From contig JAKCPI010014038.1 of the NCBI GenBank assembly GCA_023213315.1, positions 27,382-91,381 of the forward strand: 64,000 nt of DNA, read 5' to 3'. The notes below the pieces were generated by a model. The model had not been told where the DNA came from. It did not search any database and worked only from the letters and a program-made list of their open reading frames with translations. Of the stretch, positions 11,660 to 23,000 are shown piece by piece (position 1 is the stretch's first letter; every line of letters begins with the position of its first letter). The translations under genes were made by a program, and so were the position numbers. This DNA comes from Euborellia annulipes (Eukaryota; Arthropoda; Insecta; Dermaptera; Anisolabididae).

Positions 11660-13080
11660 CATATGTTCCAAAAATAGGTGCACGCAATAATTTATTAGGG
11701 TGGTACTTAAACTCCCCCCTCCTTAAAAATTTTTTTTTCAGAAAACTTTTCTCGGAACACTTATTACAAAATAATTTCTAGTACTTACTACTACTTATTT
11801 TAGCGATATAAACAAAAATGTTGACTACAATCTTACTAATTGGGCTACTAGTGTAGTAAAATTCTATAAAATTTTACCTTAATCTTCATAATCGTGTGGG
11901 GTTGAAATACTTCTGTTAACTGCCAAAAATAAAAACTTCACACTCTTAAGAGTTTTAATCTTTCATTTCTTTGTTAAAAAAAAAAAATAATAAATAAATT
12001 TATTAGATTATTTCGCTAGTAAAGGCCTTTCCTTTAAAGTTCCCTATTAATTGACCCAGTTTATTTACTTATACATATAAGTAGATAGCCTTTTTATGTA
12101 AATTTTATTTGTATTATATTTTTAAGAGTTTTTGAAAACAAATTTTTAAAACAAGTTTATTTTGTGATAAACACATACAGCAAATAACTGGTCTATTATT
12201 ACAAGAAAGTTTCCCATATAGTTTATAATATAAAATTTAAATAAATAATAATATATATAATTAATAACAATTATGAAATTTGTTTCAATAGAAGCTTTAT
12301 GAAATGGGGGTAATTAGTTTTAAGATAACAAGAAATACTGTTTTTGTATAGGTCTATTATAAAAAACAAAGGATGGTTTAAACGGGGTATGGCCGCATGG
12401 TCAGAGCCGGGCCAAGTTACGATTATAAGTAATGATCACACCTTAAAAGAGGATTTTTTTAAAATAAAATGAATAAAAATAAGATTATTCATATTTCTTT
12501 GTGACTTTGACTATCTTGGTGCTATATTATTTAGCAAACGTTTTATTTCATACTCTCTTTATCATATAATTTCATGTTCCATTGATCTATATATTTATTA
12601 ATCAAAACGTAATTGTGTCATTTCGTGAGAATTTGTGAGGCCTACTTTAGATAATGGGGACTTCCTTCCTGTTTGCATTTATGATATTATGTCATCTTCT
12701 GTCATTCAAGTTTTTAACATTCAATATGTTGAGTCAAGTTTTCAAAGCACATTCTTGCCCTTGAAAAAATTGTATACACTTTTATTTTTATATTTGTATA
12801 TTCCGCTTTCAATGGCCTATATATCTAGGCTCCTTAACTAGAAGTAATTTCTCTAGATTATAGCAAAAGACTTTATGCGCTTATTGTTATAGAAAGTCTT
12901 TCAAAATTAATATAACTTTTTATTTTTTTGAATATAAAAACACTCACAATTTTTTTTCCATTCACAGTCACACACACACTATTATAATCTCACTCTCAAA
13001 AAAAAAAAAATAAAAAAAAAATAAAAAAATAAAAATAAAAAATAAATAAAAAAAAATATATATAAAAATATTAATAACAC
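11660..13080. other. No gene seen
   Basis: AT-rich. A-rich low complexity at ~12995-13060. A short ORF at 12635-12841 has no family features or splice context. Confidence 0.5.
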
Positions 13081-13084
13081 ACAT

Positions 13085-13195
13085 ACACAGCCAAATGGCT
13101 TAAATAAAATCATTGTTCTGCCTGGAATCCGAACGCGCAACCCTTGGCTTAGAAGGCTTACAAGATAGTCACTAGACCAAGGCCCTAGGGCAACT
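13085..13195 (-). mobile_element. SINE-A, 5' part
   Basis: Reverse head with AAATGGCTTAAATAAAATCA and a degenerate B box. Confidence 0.65.
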
Positions 13196-15955
13196 TTTTA
13201 TTTATGAGACTGTAAAAATTATTGAATATTAATTTAGAATAGAACCTATTTGTTCGTTTAATGTATTTTTTTTTAATTCGATAGCAGTCTGATCTCATTA
13301 ACTTCAAACAATAAGAAATGTTTTTGAATTCATCATTAATTCTATCCCTTATGAAAGTAGAATCCATCAACTTAAATTTTAAAATTGATTATAAAATTTA
13401 TATAATAAAATATTTATAAAATGTATGTTGATTGAGCCTATTTTTATATTTTAGAGTATTAATAATGATATGCAAAATATCTGACTGAGAATGAAATCAT
13501 CAGATTGATAAAAGTTCGATTGACAATATTTAATTTAATTTATTAACCTCGTCTATGTAGTTGTTTAACTTTCGAATATGGAGAGAAAATATAAAAATCA
13601 ATTAAACGTTTAATTATATGTGTGTGTGTGTGAAAATAATATATTCTTATTTTGAAGAAAAAAAAAAAGTAAATTAGAATTAAGGAATGTGAACGTGAGT
13701 CACGTTTCGCCATTTAAAGTAGAAAAAAATCAAACGAGTATTGTTGTCTGTCTACAGATTAGCGATTAGAATTTAATTCTCCAAATAAAGAGCCTGATTG
13801 TATGAACACCCTGTATGCACGCATGCTTCGGTTTTAAAAGCAGTAATGAGCCTGGAAAGGAGGAGGAAGAGGGGGAGAGGGGGGGATCGTTCAATTTAAT
13901 CTTCTATTCATGGTCATTATTCAAATTTTACATGGAATGTGTTTATATTGAATATATAGTAAGAATTATTGTTTTTACTTAATAAGGGATTGTACTAGTC
14001 TATTGCATTTTTGTTAATATAAATATTATGAATATGATGTAGTATTGGAGAGAGGGCGATATAATACTGTAAATAAGGAATACTTCTATTGTTCTTTTAT
14101 TTAACAAATTAATATAACTCAACTGACGTTTCGGTCTAGGATTCAGGAAATTACTGAAATGTCTTTTAAGGTGATGGAAGTTGACTAAATACTTCTCTAT
14201 ACTTATGGGATAAAAAGAGCAAAAAAACATACGGTCTCCATTTCTTAGTTCAAACATACGTACTGTACTAAAAATTGATCATTTCACATCTCAGAATTTT
14301 TCCTTCTTTCTGTTGAACAGTTTGACTTCATGCTAAGATTAATTAAATTATTGTTGAAGACTAACGATTATATTCACTTTTTACTGGACTGTCAACGATT
14401 ATCGATAAGGACTCTAGAAGCAGTCTCTCGGGGCAAAACAACTCATAGGAAATACAAAGAAATAGTGCTTAAGTTTAATCGCTGAACGATAATCGCACAG
14501 AGGAGCTTAAGTTCAAAGTGGATTTTATACATGGGCAGAACTTTTACTTATACAACTCATATTCAAGAGCCCTTATAATGACTGACAACCAGTTCTGAGG
14601 ATGGTCGGAGCTCTGAACCGAAATATCAGCTTAGTGAGGTAGATTAAATTGTTAAATGAAAAAGTAGGAAAGAATTTACAGTAGTAAATTCAAAGGGACG
14701 CTCTCACTATGGATTTTCTGGACATTAAGCATTTTAATAGAGGTTATTTCTCCATATTTAAGAAAAACAAGTGCCTGCTTGAGGATTTGTTTGCATCCAT
14801 GGAATACACAAATGAAAAGAATACATAAATATTTCTCTATACATTTCCTTTTGGAGAAATCGTAACTTTAAGAATTAATAACTCAAAAATTGGAAGTGCT
14901 AGGGACCAAAGCGTATTTTTCCATGAACCAGTTTTTTATGCTAAATACGTATATGTAATTATTATTTTCCTACGACTTTTAGTTCAAGCTCTCTTCCCCT
15001 TAGTACTACGTACAGTGAGAGCTAAAAACAATAGCTCCATTTCTTATTTATTTCATCTTCCGTTTTAATTCATGTATTTAAATATTAAAATCGATGGATC
15101 ACTAGTATTAATAGTGGAGCTCAAATAAAATTTTGTGAAAAAATAACATTATTATAAACTATCTTTAGGAAAAAGTAAAAAGTCATTTTATAATTAGGTT
15201 AGTATTAATTGTTAAGGTCTATAAAAATAATATCCATCATTTGAAAGATGAAGCATAGATTGTAATGGAAGGAATCCGTTATCCGTGCAAAAGAAAGGCA
15301 TCTGGGTCGTAGGCCAGACATCAACATAATCACCGATGATGGCGAGAGCCAAAGGTCATTTTCTCACCCATCTTTTGCTGTTATCTTGGAAGAAAATTGC
15401 CCAACGGCTCCCTAATCACGATCGAGAGCCGCCATCAACTCTAATCAGGGCTCGCAAAGGGAGAAAATTCCTTCCTGCTTCCATTAATAACAATAATAGA
15501 GAACACGTATATATATAATGGCCTTGAGATCTAGAAACTCAAATTTCTCATATTGTAGATTAAAAAAGTAAATAGAATATCTACTTTAATCTTTGTCAAA
15601 TTTTCAATAAAAATATGAACTTAATGAAAATACAATTAAATCTGATTATTACATCCCTGAGAGTGTAATTACTTTTTTGCAATATAATAAATTAAAATAG
15701 AGGTGAAACGTGACCCTGGGTCAAACAGCCATTGTACTCTTTGGGTCAATGGACCAGTAAACAAATGGCTCTCTTTGTCACGCGAAGGCCAAAAAATATC
15801 CCTCGGGAATTGACAGGTAAATAAAAGGTTAAATTCTGGGTGGCGGGGGTCACACAAAAACCGTTTCTTAAATCTCTTCCTTATAATATAATATAATATG
15901 TTATTTATATTTCACAAGGGTGGTCAGAAGCAGAAAGGAATAAAAACATGAGTTA
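13196..15955. other. No gene seen
   Basis: AT-rich, with two tail modules (~14085, ~14580). A GC-richer stretch at 15270-15490 contains a 60-codon ORF without recognisable motifs. A diverged copy of text near 540-650 recurs at ~14770-14900. Confidence 0.45.
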
Positions 15956-15959
15956 TTCT

Positions 15960-16380
15960 CCTCTAATTATTATTATTTGAAATTCCTATCGGGATCCCCG
16001 TTTATTTACCCGAGGGGCTTAAGTGAACGATGACACACACCTCAAACCCAACCGGCCTCAGGCCGTAGCCATCTACCGGCACCCCGTAAAGTTACATTAG
16101 TTCCTACCTCTAACTCCTCCTCCTGCTGTTCGTTTTCTAGCTAGTGAACTAATCCTTATTTCTGGTTCCACCCGGTTCCTTTTATACAACCTCTTCTATA
16201 CTATGGAGGATGTCCTAGTTTGAGGAGGGACTCCCTCAGCACCGGCGTGTAGCCTGCTCCTTTCGAAGAATGCATCACTGAAAGGGAACCTTCTTTACGT
16301 TCCTTCCACAGGACGGGATGTCACAGAAACTCCCTCTCCTCGTGGAGTTGCCTGGGGGCTATGGTGGTGAGATCCAATCC
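15960..16380 (-). mobile_element. Possible LINE 3' end
   Basis: GC-richer block. On the minus strand it reads GATGGCTACGGCCTGAGGCC, then GTAAATAAACGGGGATCC and an AAT-rich end. Texture fits the 3' UTR of a non-LTR retrotransposon, but no reverse-transcriptase motif is present. Confidence 0.4.
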
Positions 16381-16412
16381 AGTGACTGCTTGATTTGTTT
16401 ACATTAAATAAA

Positions 16413-16512
16413 TATTTTTCTTTTAATGAAGAAATCCCGCAGGCCCAGGGTTTGAACAAGGATCTTCTTTGTAGAAGCCGACTCTCTAGCCCACTACGCC
16501 AGCGGGCGTTAA
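16413..16512 (-). mobile_element. tRNA-derived SINE head
   Basis: Reverse strand: CTGGCGTAGTGGGCTAGAG (A-box-like) and GTTCAAACCCTGGG (B-box-like), in a region with CCCGC ends that can pair. Confidence 0.6.
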
Positions 16513-17526
16513 AATTGTTTTCTTTAAAAAGAAAAGTTCAAAATTGATTTTTGTTGAAAGAGGTAAGAAAACAAGAATGAAATGCAGCCATTGTATTTTC
16601 TTTATTAATTATCAGCCCACATCTAACGTTTCGATCCCAGGGTTTGGACCATCATAAGAGCTAAAAATATACAAATCAATGAAGATAGACAATTTATAGT
16701 TTTTTTTTTTTTTTTTTGTTTTTTTTTTGTATAAATCTACAATTCACAATTATATACAATTTAGTGTCTTTAAAAGTGTTGGTTCCGTAATTATATTGAA
16801 TAAAGTTCATAAAACCTGTTTCGTTGCCGTTTCTCTCCATTTCACTGTATATTATCACTTTGTTCACGTTTCAGCCAATATTTCTGCAGACAAAATCAGA
16901 AATAGCGATACATTCTATTTTGTAACAAACTAAATTATAATAAACTGCTATTAATGCAAAAAGGTCTTTGATTTTTAACAATGATAATAACAATCGTGAA
17001 AGTCTAAATCAATTAACTTTAATTATAATTTCATTCAGTCAGATAATAAGTTACGGTAAAAGTTTAATTAGCACTTGAGCTTGTTTATTTTTAATTTCTC
17101 CCACGAAATTGTAAACACAAGAGAAAGGAGATTTACATTCAAATGGATTAATAAAAGAATGTTTAGAGCTTAAATAAAGAATTAATGAACTTCTAACTGT
17201 GTCTCAAGTCACTCAGTCAGATGCAAATCATTTTAAGAAGAAAAATAAAGAATAATTCTTTTTATTCAAATTTAGTCATAGGCTATATTTTTTTTTTTTT
17301 TTTGAAGTTTTTTTTTTATAACATTTAACGGGTTTTCAAATAAATGAATATCACGATTTGACAATTATGACAATATTATTTGTATTATTTTTGGGTGTGC
17401 TGTAATCTTTGGATTTAAAATACTTAACATTTAAACTTAACATTTGCTACTGTGTTTGAGTTTTCGTCGCACATGTAAGAGCAGTGCTACCTCTTCAACG
17501 TCCATATTGCAAATTGAATTTGAGAT

Positions 17527-17546
17527 GCGGGGGGGGGGGGGGGGGG
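17527..17546. repeat. G homopolymer (about 20)
   Basis: Uninterrupted G run, next to a GC-rich stretch of TTGGTTG repeats (17580-17650). Confidence 0.9.
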
Positions 17547-17782
17547 CAGATTTTTAAAATTAGCAGCACTGCTGGTGTCTCTCTTGGTTGCCTGATTGGT
17601 TGCTCGGTTTGGTTGCTGCGGTAGCCACGGTGTCGCCACTGGTTGCGCCACCGTGGTGTCCCAGTGTGATACCGGCCTTAATGCCGCTAGGTCTCAGCAG
17701 CATACAAATATCTTAAATGGAGATTGAATAAAAGCATTTTACTGCATACAGCAATATTCATAATTTTTGATGTATTACTTAC

Positions 17783-18460
17783 TCTTACCTATATATATAT
17801 ATGTAATATATATATATAGAGAGAAAGTATTGGATTCATGTCAAAAATTCGATGTCGAGATTTTGATGGATCTTGACGTTTTGAGGTCCCCTGGTTTTCG
17901 CGACATGGTCTGTCTGTCTGTCTGTCTGTCTCTGTGTGTGTGTGGCTGTGAACAAAATATCTCAAGAACGAAAAGAGCTAACGTATGTTAGGAAGTTGAA
18001 ATTTTATATTTAAGTTAGGCACCCCCATGGGACGTGACACGAAGCTTTTGAACAAAATCGACCAAAGAGTACTAGTACTTTACTGATGCACTTTTTCAGT
18101 TTTTTTCGATTTTCTCAAAATTTGCTCCAACGATTTTTTTTAAATTCAAAAATCAATTATTTTTTAGATTCTCAATAAAATGTATATTCTCATTTTGTCA
18201 TTGAAATCTTCTGAAGACCACTTTACTCTTGTTCTTCATAGGAAAGATAGGAATTTCTCCTATGGTTGCTATGGTAACAAAATATAAATATTTTCCCAAA
18301 CTTATAAATTTTACATCTTGAATTCAAATGTACCCTACTGTCGGTAACTAAATATATCTCAACACAAAAAATCTGGTGTGACAAGCACAGTTCAAAACTT
18401 TCGATTATCGAAGGTAAGAGAAAGTTGTGTGCTGTGCGACCAGTCACACCAGATTTTTTT
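17783..18460 (-). repeat. R1 repeat, nearly full length
   Basis: Reverse orientation, from the TA-rich terminal stem to the hairpin head at ~18370-18460. Contains a CTGT microsatellite at ~17908-17930. Confidence 0.8.
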
Positions 18461-19640
18461 AATTTAAATTCCCTCAAGTTCTAGGATCGAAACTAAATCG
18501 TTTTCCCTGGATTTAGTGTCCTCTAAATATTTAATTTTAATATTAAATTGTCTATAATTAATTAATTAATATAATTAATTAAATTTTTAATCATAAGTGG
18601 ATTAGATCTTAACTCGATATTTTCTGCCAGATGCTCTATCGATTGCCACTCTCGTTGCTTTCTGCCTGGTTCCGCCTTCTCACCGCTGCCACGCATCGCT
18701 TCTTAGGACCAATTGATGTCTACCTTCCAGGCGCTCGGCGGAACATTTTACGTAAATGACATTGCTTTGTAAATTAATTACATATTAATATAATTTTACT
18801 ATTTTCTAAAATCTTTGATTATATTTTTACTATTGTAATTATATAAATCACAATTTAATAATTTAACGGGCAAATAGACTTATTAAAAAATCCCATTCAC
18901 TAGGCATATAGGAAACAAATTTGGAAATTGATCAAATCTTTTCAAATAATTTTCAATGAATAGAGAATTTATTTGATTTTTAAATTATTAACTCGGTTTC
19001 GAGTTATAAATATGTTGTGTCTGGTCACTTCTACTTCAGTTTCACATATACATGATACTTCTAACTCCGCATAAACAGGGACTTATAATATTTAATGGAG
19101 TAAGTGTGAACCTGTTGGGTTGGGCCTATTTTTAGTATAGTCTATTATTCAATACCGGTATTTAAAGATTTTTTTAGATTTAATGTTTAGGGGAGGGGGG
19201 GGGCAATTTGTTTCTGCCCTCGGGGCCAAATCTGCCCCTCCAGAATGTATTTGATCACGCTTATTATACCTCTCACATTTTCAAAATATTTTTTTCAGTC
19301 TTCTAATAATCTTTCTTTTTCTCATCTCTAAGAGATTTTATAGCAGTGGTTCCCAGCCTGGGGGCGATTTGGGTTATCAGGGGGCAATAAATAAGTGGGG
19401 GCGATTGGGGGGCGATGAGTATTAAAAGGGGGAAAAATTATAAGTTTACTAAAATTTAAAAGAACAAAAATTAATGAGTAAAATCTCCTATATACAGGAT
19501 GGTCAGGATAGGAGATGATAAAATATTGTCATAAAAATAAAATAGTCTGAAGATAATTCCAATCTAGAATTGAAACGTAACTTTGGTTTTCATTAAATAA
19601 AGAGATTGACCGCTGAAAAAAGATCCATTTTTGTTATTTT
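18461..19640. other. No gene seen
   Basis: AT-rich, with a GC-richer unique block at 18600-18745. A CAGTGGTTCCCAGCCTGGGG motif at 19345 resembles a hAT-type end. Confidence 0.45.
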
Positions 19641-19644
19641 CTTT

Positions 19645-19900
19645 ATAAAAAAATTGTAACTGGTCGCACAGCACACAACTTTCTCTTACCTTCGGTGATC
19701 GAAAGTTGTGTTCTGTGCTTGTGCCACCAGAGTTTTTGTGTCGACATACGTACGTATATTTAGTTTCCAAGACTACGGTACTTTCGAATTTTAGGATGTA
19801 AAATTAATATATGGGAAATATTTATATTTTGTTAGCAACCATTTCTCCTATCTTTCCTATGAAGTACAAGAGTAAAATGGTCAAAGAGTAAAAGTCAAAA
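19645..19900 (+). repeat. R1 repeat, 5' part
   Basis: Hairpin head and first ~150 bp of the body. Confidence 0.7.
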
Positions 19901-20031
19901 GATTATAGAAATATTTTCTGTTTATAATATTGGAAACATTTACAAAACTTTACATCGTTACTTAGCTATAAATTCAGTATATATTTTATTTTTTAAAAAA
20001 TATTGATCTATTGTCAATAGATTTATTAAAT

Positions 20032-20037
20032 ATTATA
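20032..20037 (-). promoter_or_regulatory. Poly(A) signal of OBP-A
   Basis: AATAAA on the minus strand, about 48 nt past the TGA of the terminal exon. Confidence 0.55.
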
Positions 20038-20084
20038 CAACAATGAAAATATTTTCAATTATAATTAGTGACTTGAAGAATATT

Positions 20085-23000
20085 TCAATTACAAGTTGGA
20101 TCTGAAACAAAAGATATTCTTTTATGAAAATTATACATGTACGCTTATTAATGCATATTCTTTAAAAAGTGTTAAACTCACCTTTGTTATTATTTGCTTT
20201 TTCTGGACAATTCTAGAAAAAAATATAACACAAATATTAATATTGTAATATAATTTAATCGTTTTTAAGGAATGAATTTGTATCCTTAAATTAAAGACCC
20301 TTTAAATTTTTTTGATAGAAATTTTTTTTAGTTAATTATAGTTATCATTATTAAAAAACAATGTCATTATATTATGGAAAAAGAATTTTACCTTATTAAA
20401 ATATTTTTGCAAACAGACAAACCATTGCCCAGATCCTGATAAACATCGATCATCCTTTTTTATTGTCTTTTCTGTAATAAAATAAAATGAAAATATTGAA
20501 TTTATGATAAAATAAAAAAAATAAAAATCAACTTACCGACTTCTTCTCGACAAACATCAATACCCGATAAAATAATGGATTTCCATTCGGGAATATCTAC
20601 TGGAATATTCTCAATAAGTAACTTTAACAATTTTTTTTTCTTCAACTTTCTCTGAATCATTAATCTAAAATATTTTTGGAAATTAAGATTATTAAATTAA
20701 TATTTAATTAATTAATTAATTTTTCACTTACAAGACTCAGATTCCGGAAAATACAATCTGCTGCACACTAAAATTTTGTGAAAATTTTAAATTTTCTTCT
20801 TATTTTGATTTATAACTTAAATTTATAAAATAAAGGAAAATTCATATTTTTGTTTATAATTTTTTCTTCTGATAAAGAGTAAAAAAAAATTATAATAGCC
20901 GGAGAGCTGGCAACAAAAATGGGCAAGAGTTTTCTGAGCTAATATTTTCAGAAGAGGTTGCATTTTACTGATGGAAAGATACTCTAGAGTCAGCACTTCC
21001 AGTACCAGTAGTCTTTGACGTGAATAAGCCGGCAAAGTTGCGGGAAGATGGTTTTTTGCAAATATCTCGAAAACAATGCGGTTCATCAATACAAAAATAA
21101 TCGAAGTCCAGTGGCGTACCGATGGGGGGGCGGGGGGGGGCGGTCCGCCCCAGGCCCCGAGCCGGCATAGGCCCCCATATATTTATAAAAAAAAAATTTA
21201 ACGAAAATTTCTCTTTGAGAGGCCCCGGGGCCCTCAGGGCTCAAGTAAAAATCGAAAAATTTAGTTAAAAAATCAAAATTTAATGAAAATTTCTCTTTGA
21301 GAGGCCCCGGGGCCCTCAGGGCTCAAGTAAAAATCGAAAAATTTAGTTAAAAAATCAAAATTTAATGAAAATTTCTCTTTTTGAGGCCCCGAGGCCCTCA
21401 GGGCTCAAGTAAAAATCGAAAAATTTAGTTACAAAATCAAAATTTAATGAAAATTTCTCTTTGAGAGGCCCCGGGGCCCTCAGGGCTCAAGTAAAAATCG
21501 AAAAATTTAGTTAAAAAATCAAAATTTAATGAAAATTTCTCTTTTTGAGGCCCCGGGGCCCTCAGGGCTCAAGTAAAAATCGAAAAATTTAGTTAAAAAA
21601 TCAAAATTTAATGAAAATTTCTCTTTGAGAAGCCCCGGGGCCCCGGGGCCCTCAGGGCTAAAAAAAAACGAAAAATTTAGTTAAAATAACAAATTTAATG
21701 AAAATTTCTCTTTGAGAAGCCCCGGGGCCCTCAGGGCACAAGTAAAAACAAAGTTTAATGAAGATTTCTCTTTGAGAGGCCCCGGGGCCCTCAGGGCTCA
21801 AGTAAAAATCGAAAAATTTAGTTAAAAAATCAAAATTTAATGAAAATTTCTCTTTTTGAGGCCCCGGGGCCCTCAGGGCTCAAGTAAAAATCGAAAAATT
21901 TAGTTAAAAAATCAAAATTTAATGAAAATTTCTCTTTGAGAAGCCCCGGGGCCCCGGGGCCCTCAGGGCTAAAAAAAAAACGAAAAATTTAGTTAAAATA
22001 ACAAATTTAATGAAAATTTCTCTTTGAGAAGCCCCGGGGCCCTCAGGGCACAAGTAAAAACAAAGTTTAATGAAGATTTCTCTTTGAGAGGCCCCGGGGC
22101 CCTCAGGGCTCAAATAAAACCTAAAATTTAGTTAAAATATCAAAATTTAATGAAAATTTCTCTTTGAGAAGCCCCGGGGCCCTCAGGGCAAAAATAAAAC
22201 CTAAAATTTAGTTAAAATATCAAAATTTAATGAAAATTTCTCTTTGAGAAGCCCCGGGGCCCTCAGGGCTCAAATAAAACCTAAAATTTAGTTAAAATAT
22301 CAAAATTTAATGAAAATTTCTCTTTGAGAGGCCCCGGGGCCCTCAGGGCAAAAATAAAACCTAAAATTTAGTTAAAATATCAAAATTTAATGAAAATTTC
22401 TCTTTGAGAAGCCCCGGGGCCCTCAGGGCAAAAATAAAACCTAAAATTTAGTTAAAATATCAAAATTTAATGAAAATTTCTCTTTGAGAAGCCCCGGGGC
22501 CCTCAGGGCTCAAATAAAACCTAAAATTTAGTTAAAATATCAAAATTTAATGAAAATTTCTCTTTGAGAGGCCCCGGGGCCCTCAGGGCAAAAATAAAAC
22601 CTAAAATTTAGTTAAAATATCAAAATTTAATGAAAATTTCTCTTTGAGAAGCCCCGGGGCCCTCAGGGCAAAAATAAAACCTAAAATTTAGTTAAAATAT
22701 CAAAATTTAATGAAAATTTCTCTTTGAGAAGCCCCGGGGCCCTCAGGGCAAAAATAAAACCTAAAATTTAGTTAAAATATCAAAATTTAATGAAAATTTC
22801 TCTTTGAGAAGCCCCGGGGCCCTCAGGGCTCAAATAAAACCTAAAATTTAGTTAAAATATCAAAATTTAATGAAAATTTCTCTTTGAGAAGCCCCGGGGC
22901 CCTCAGGGCAAAAATAAAACCTAAAATTTAGTTAAAATATCAAAATTTAATGAAAATTTCTCTTTGAGAAGCCCCGGGGCCCTCAGGGCACAAGTAAAAA

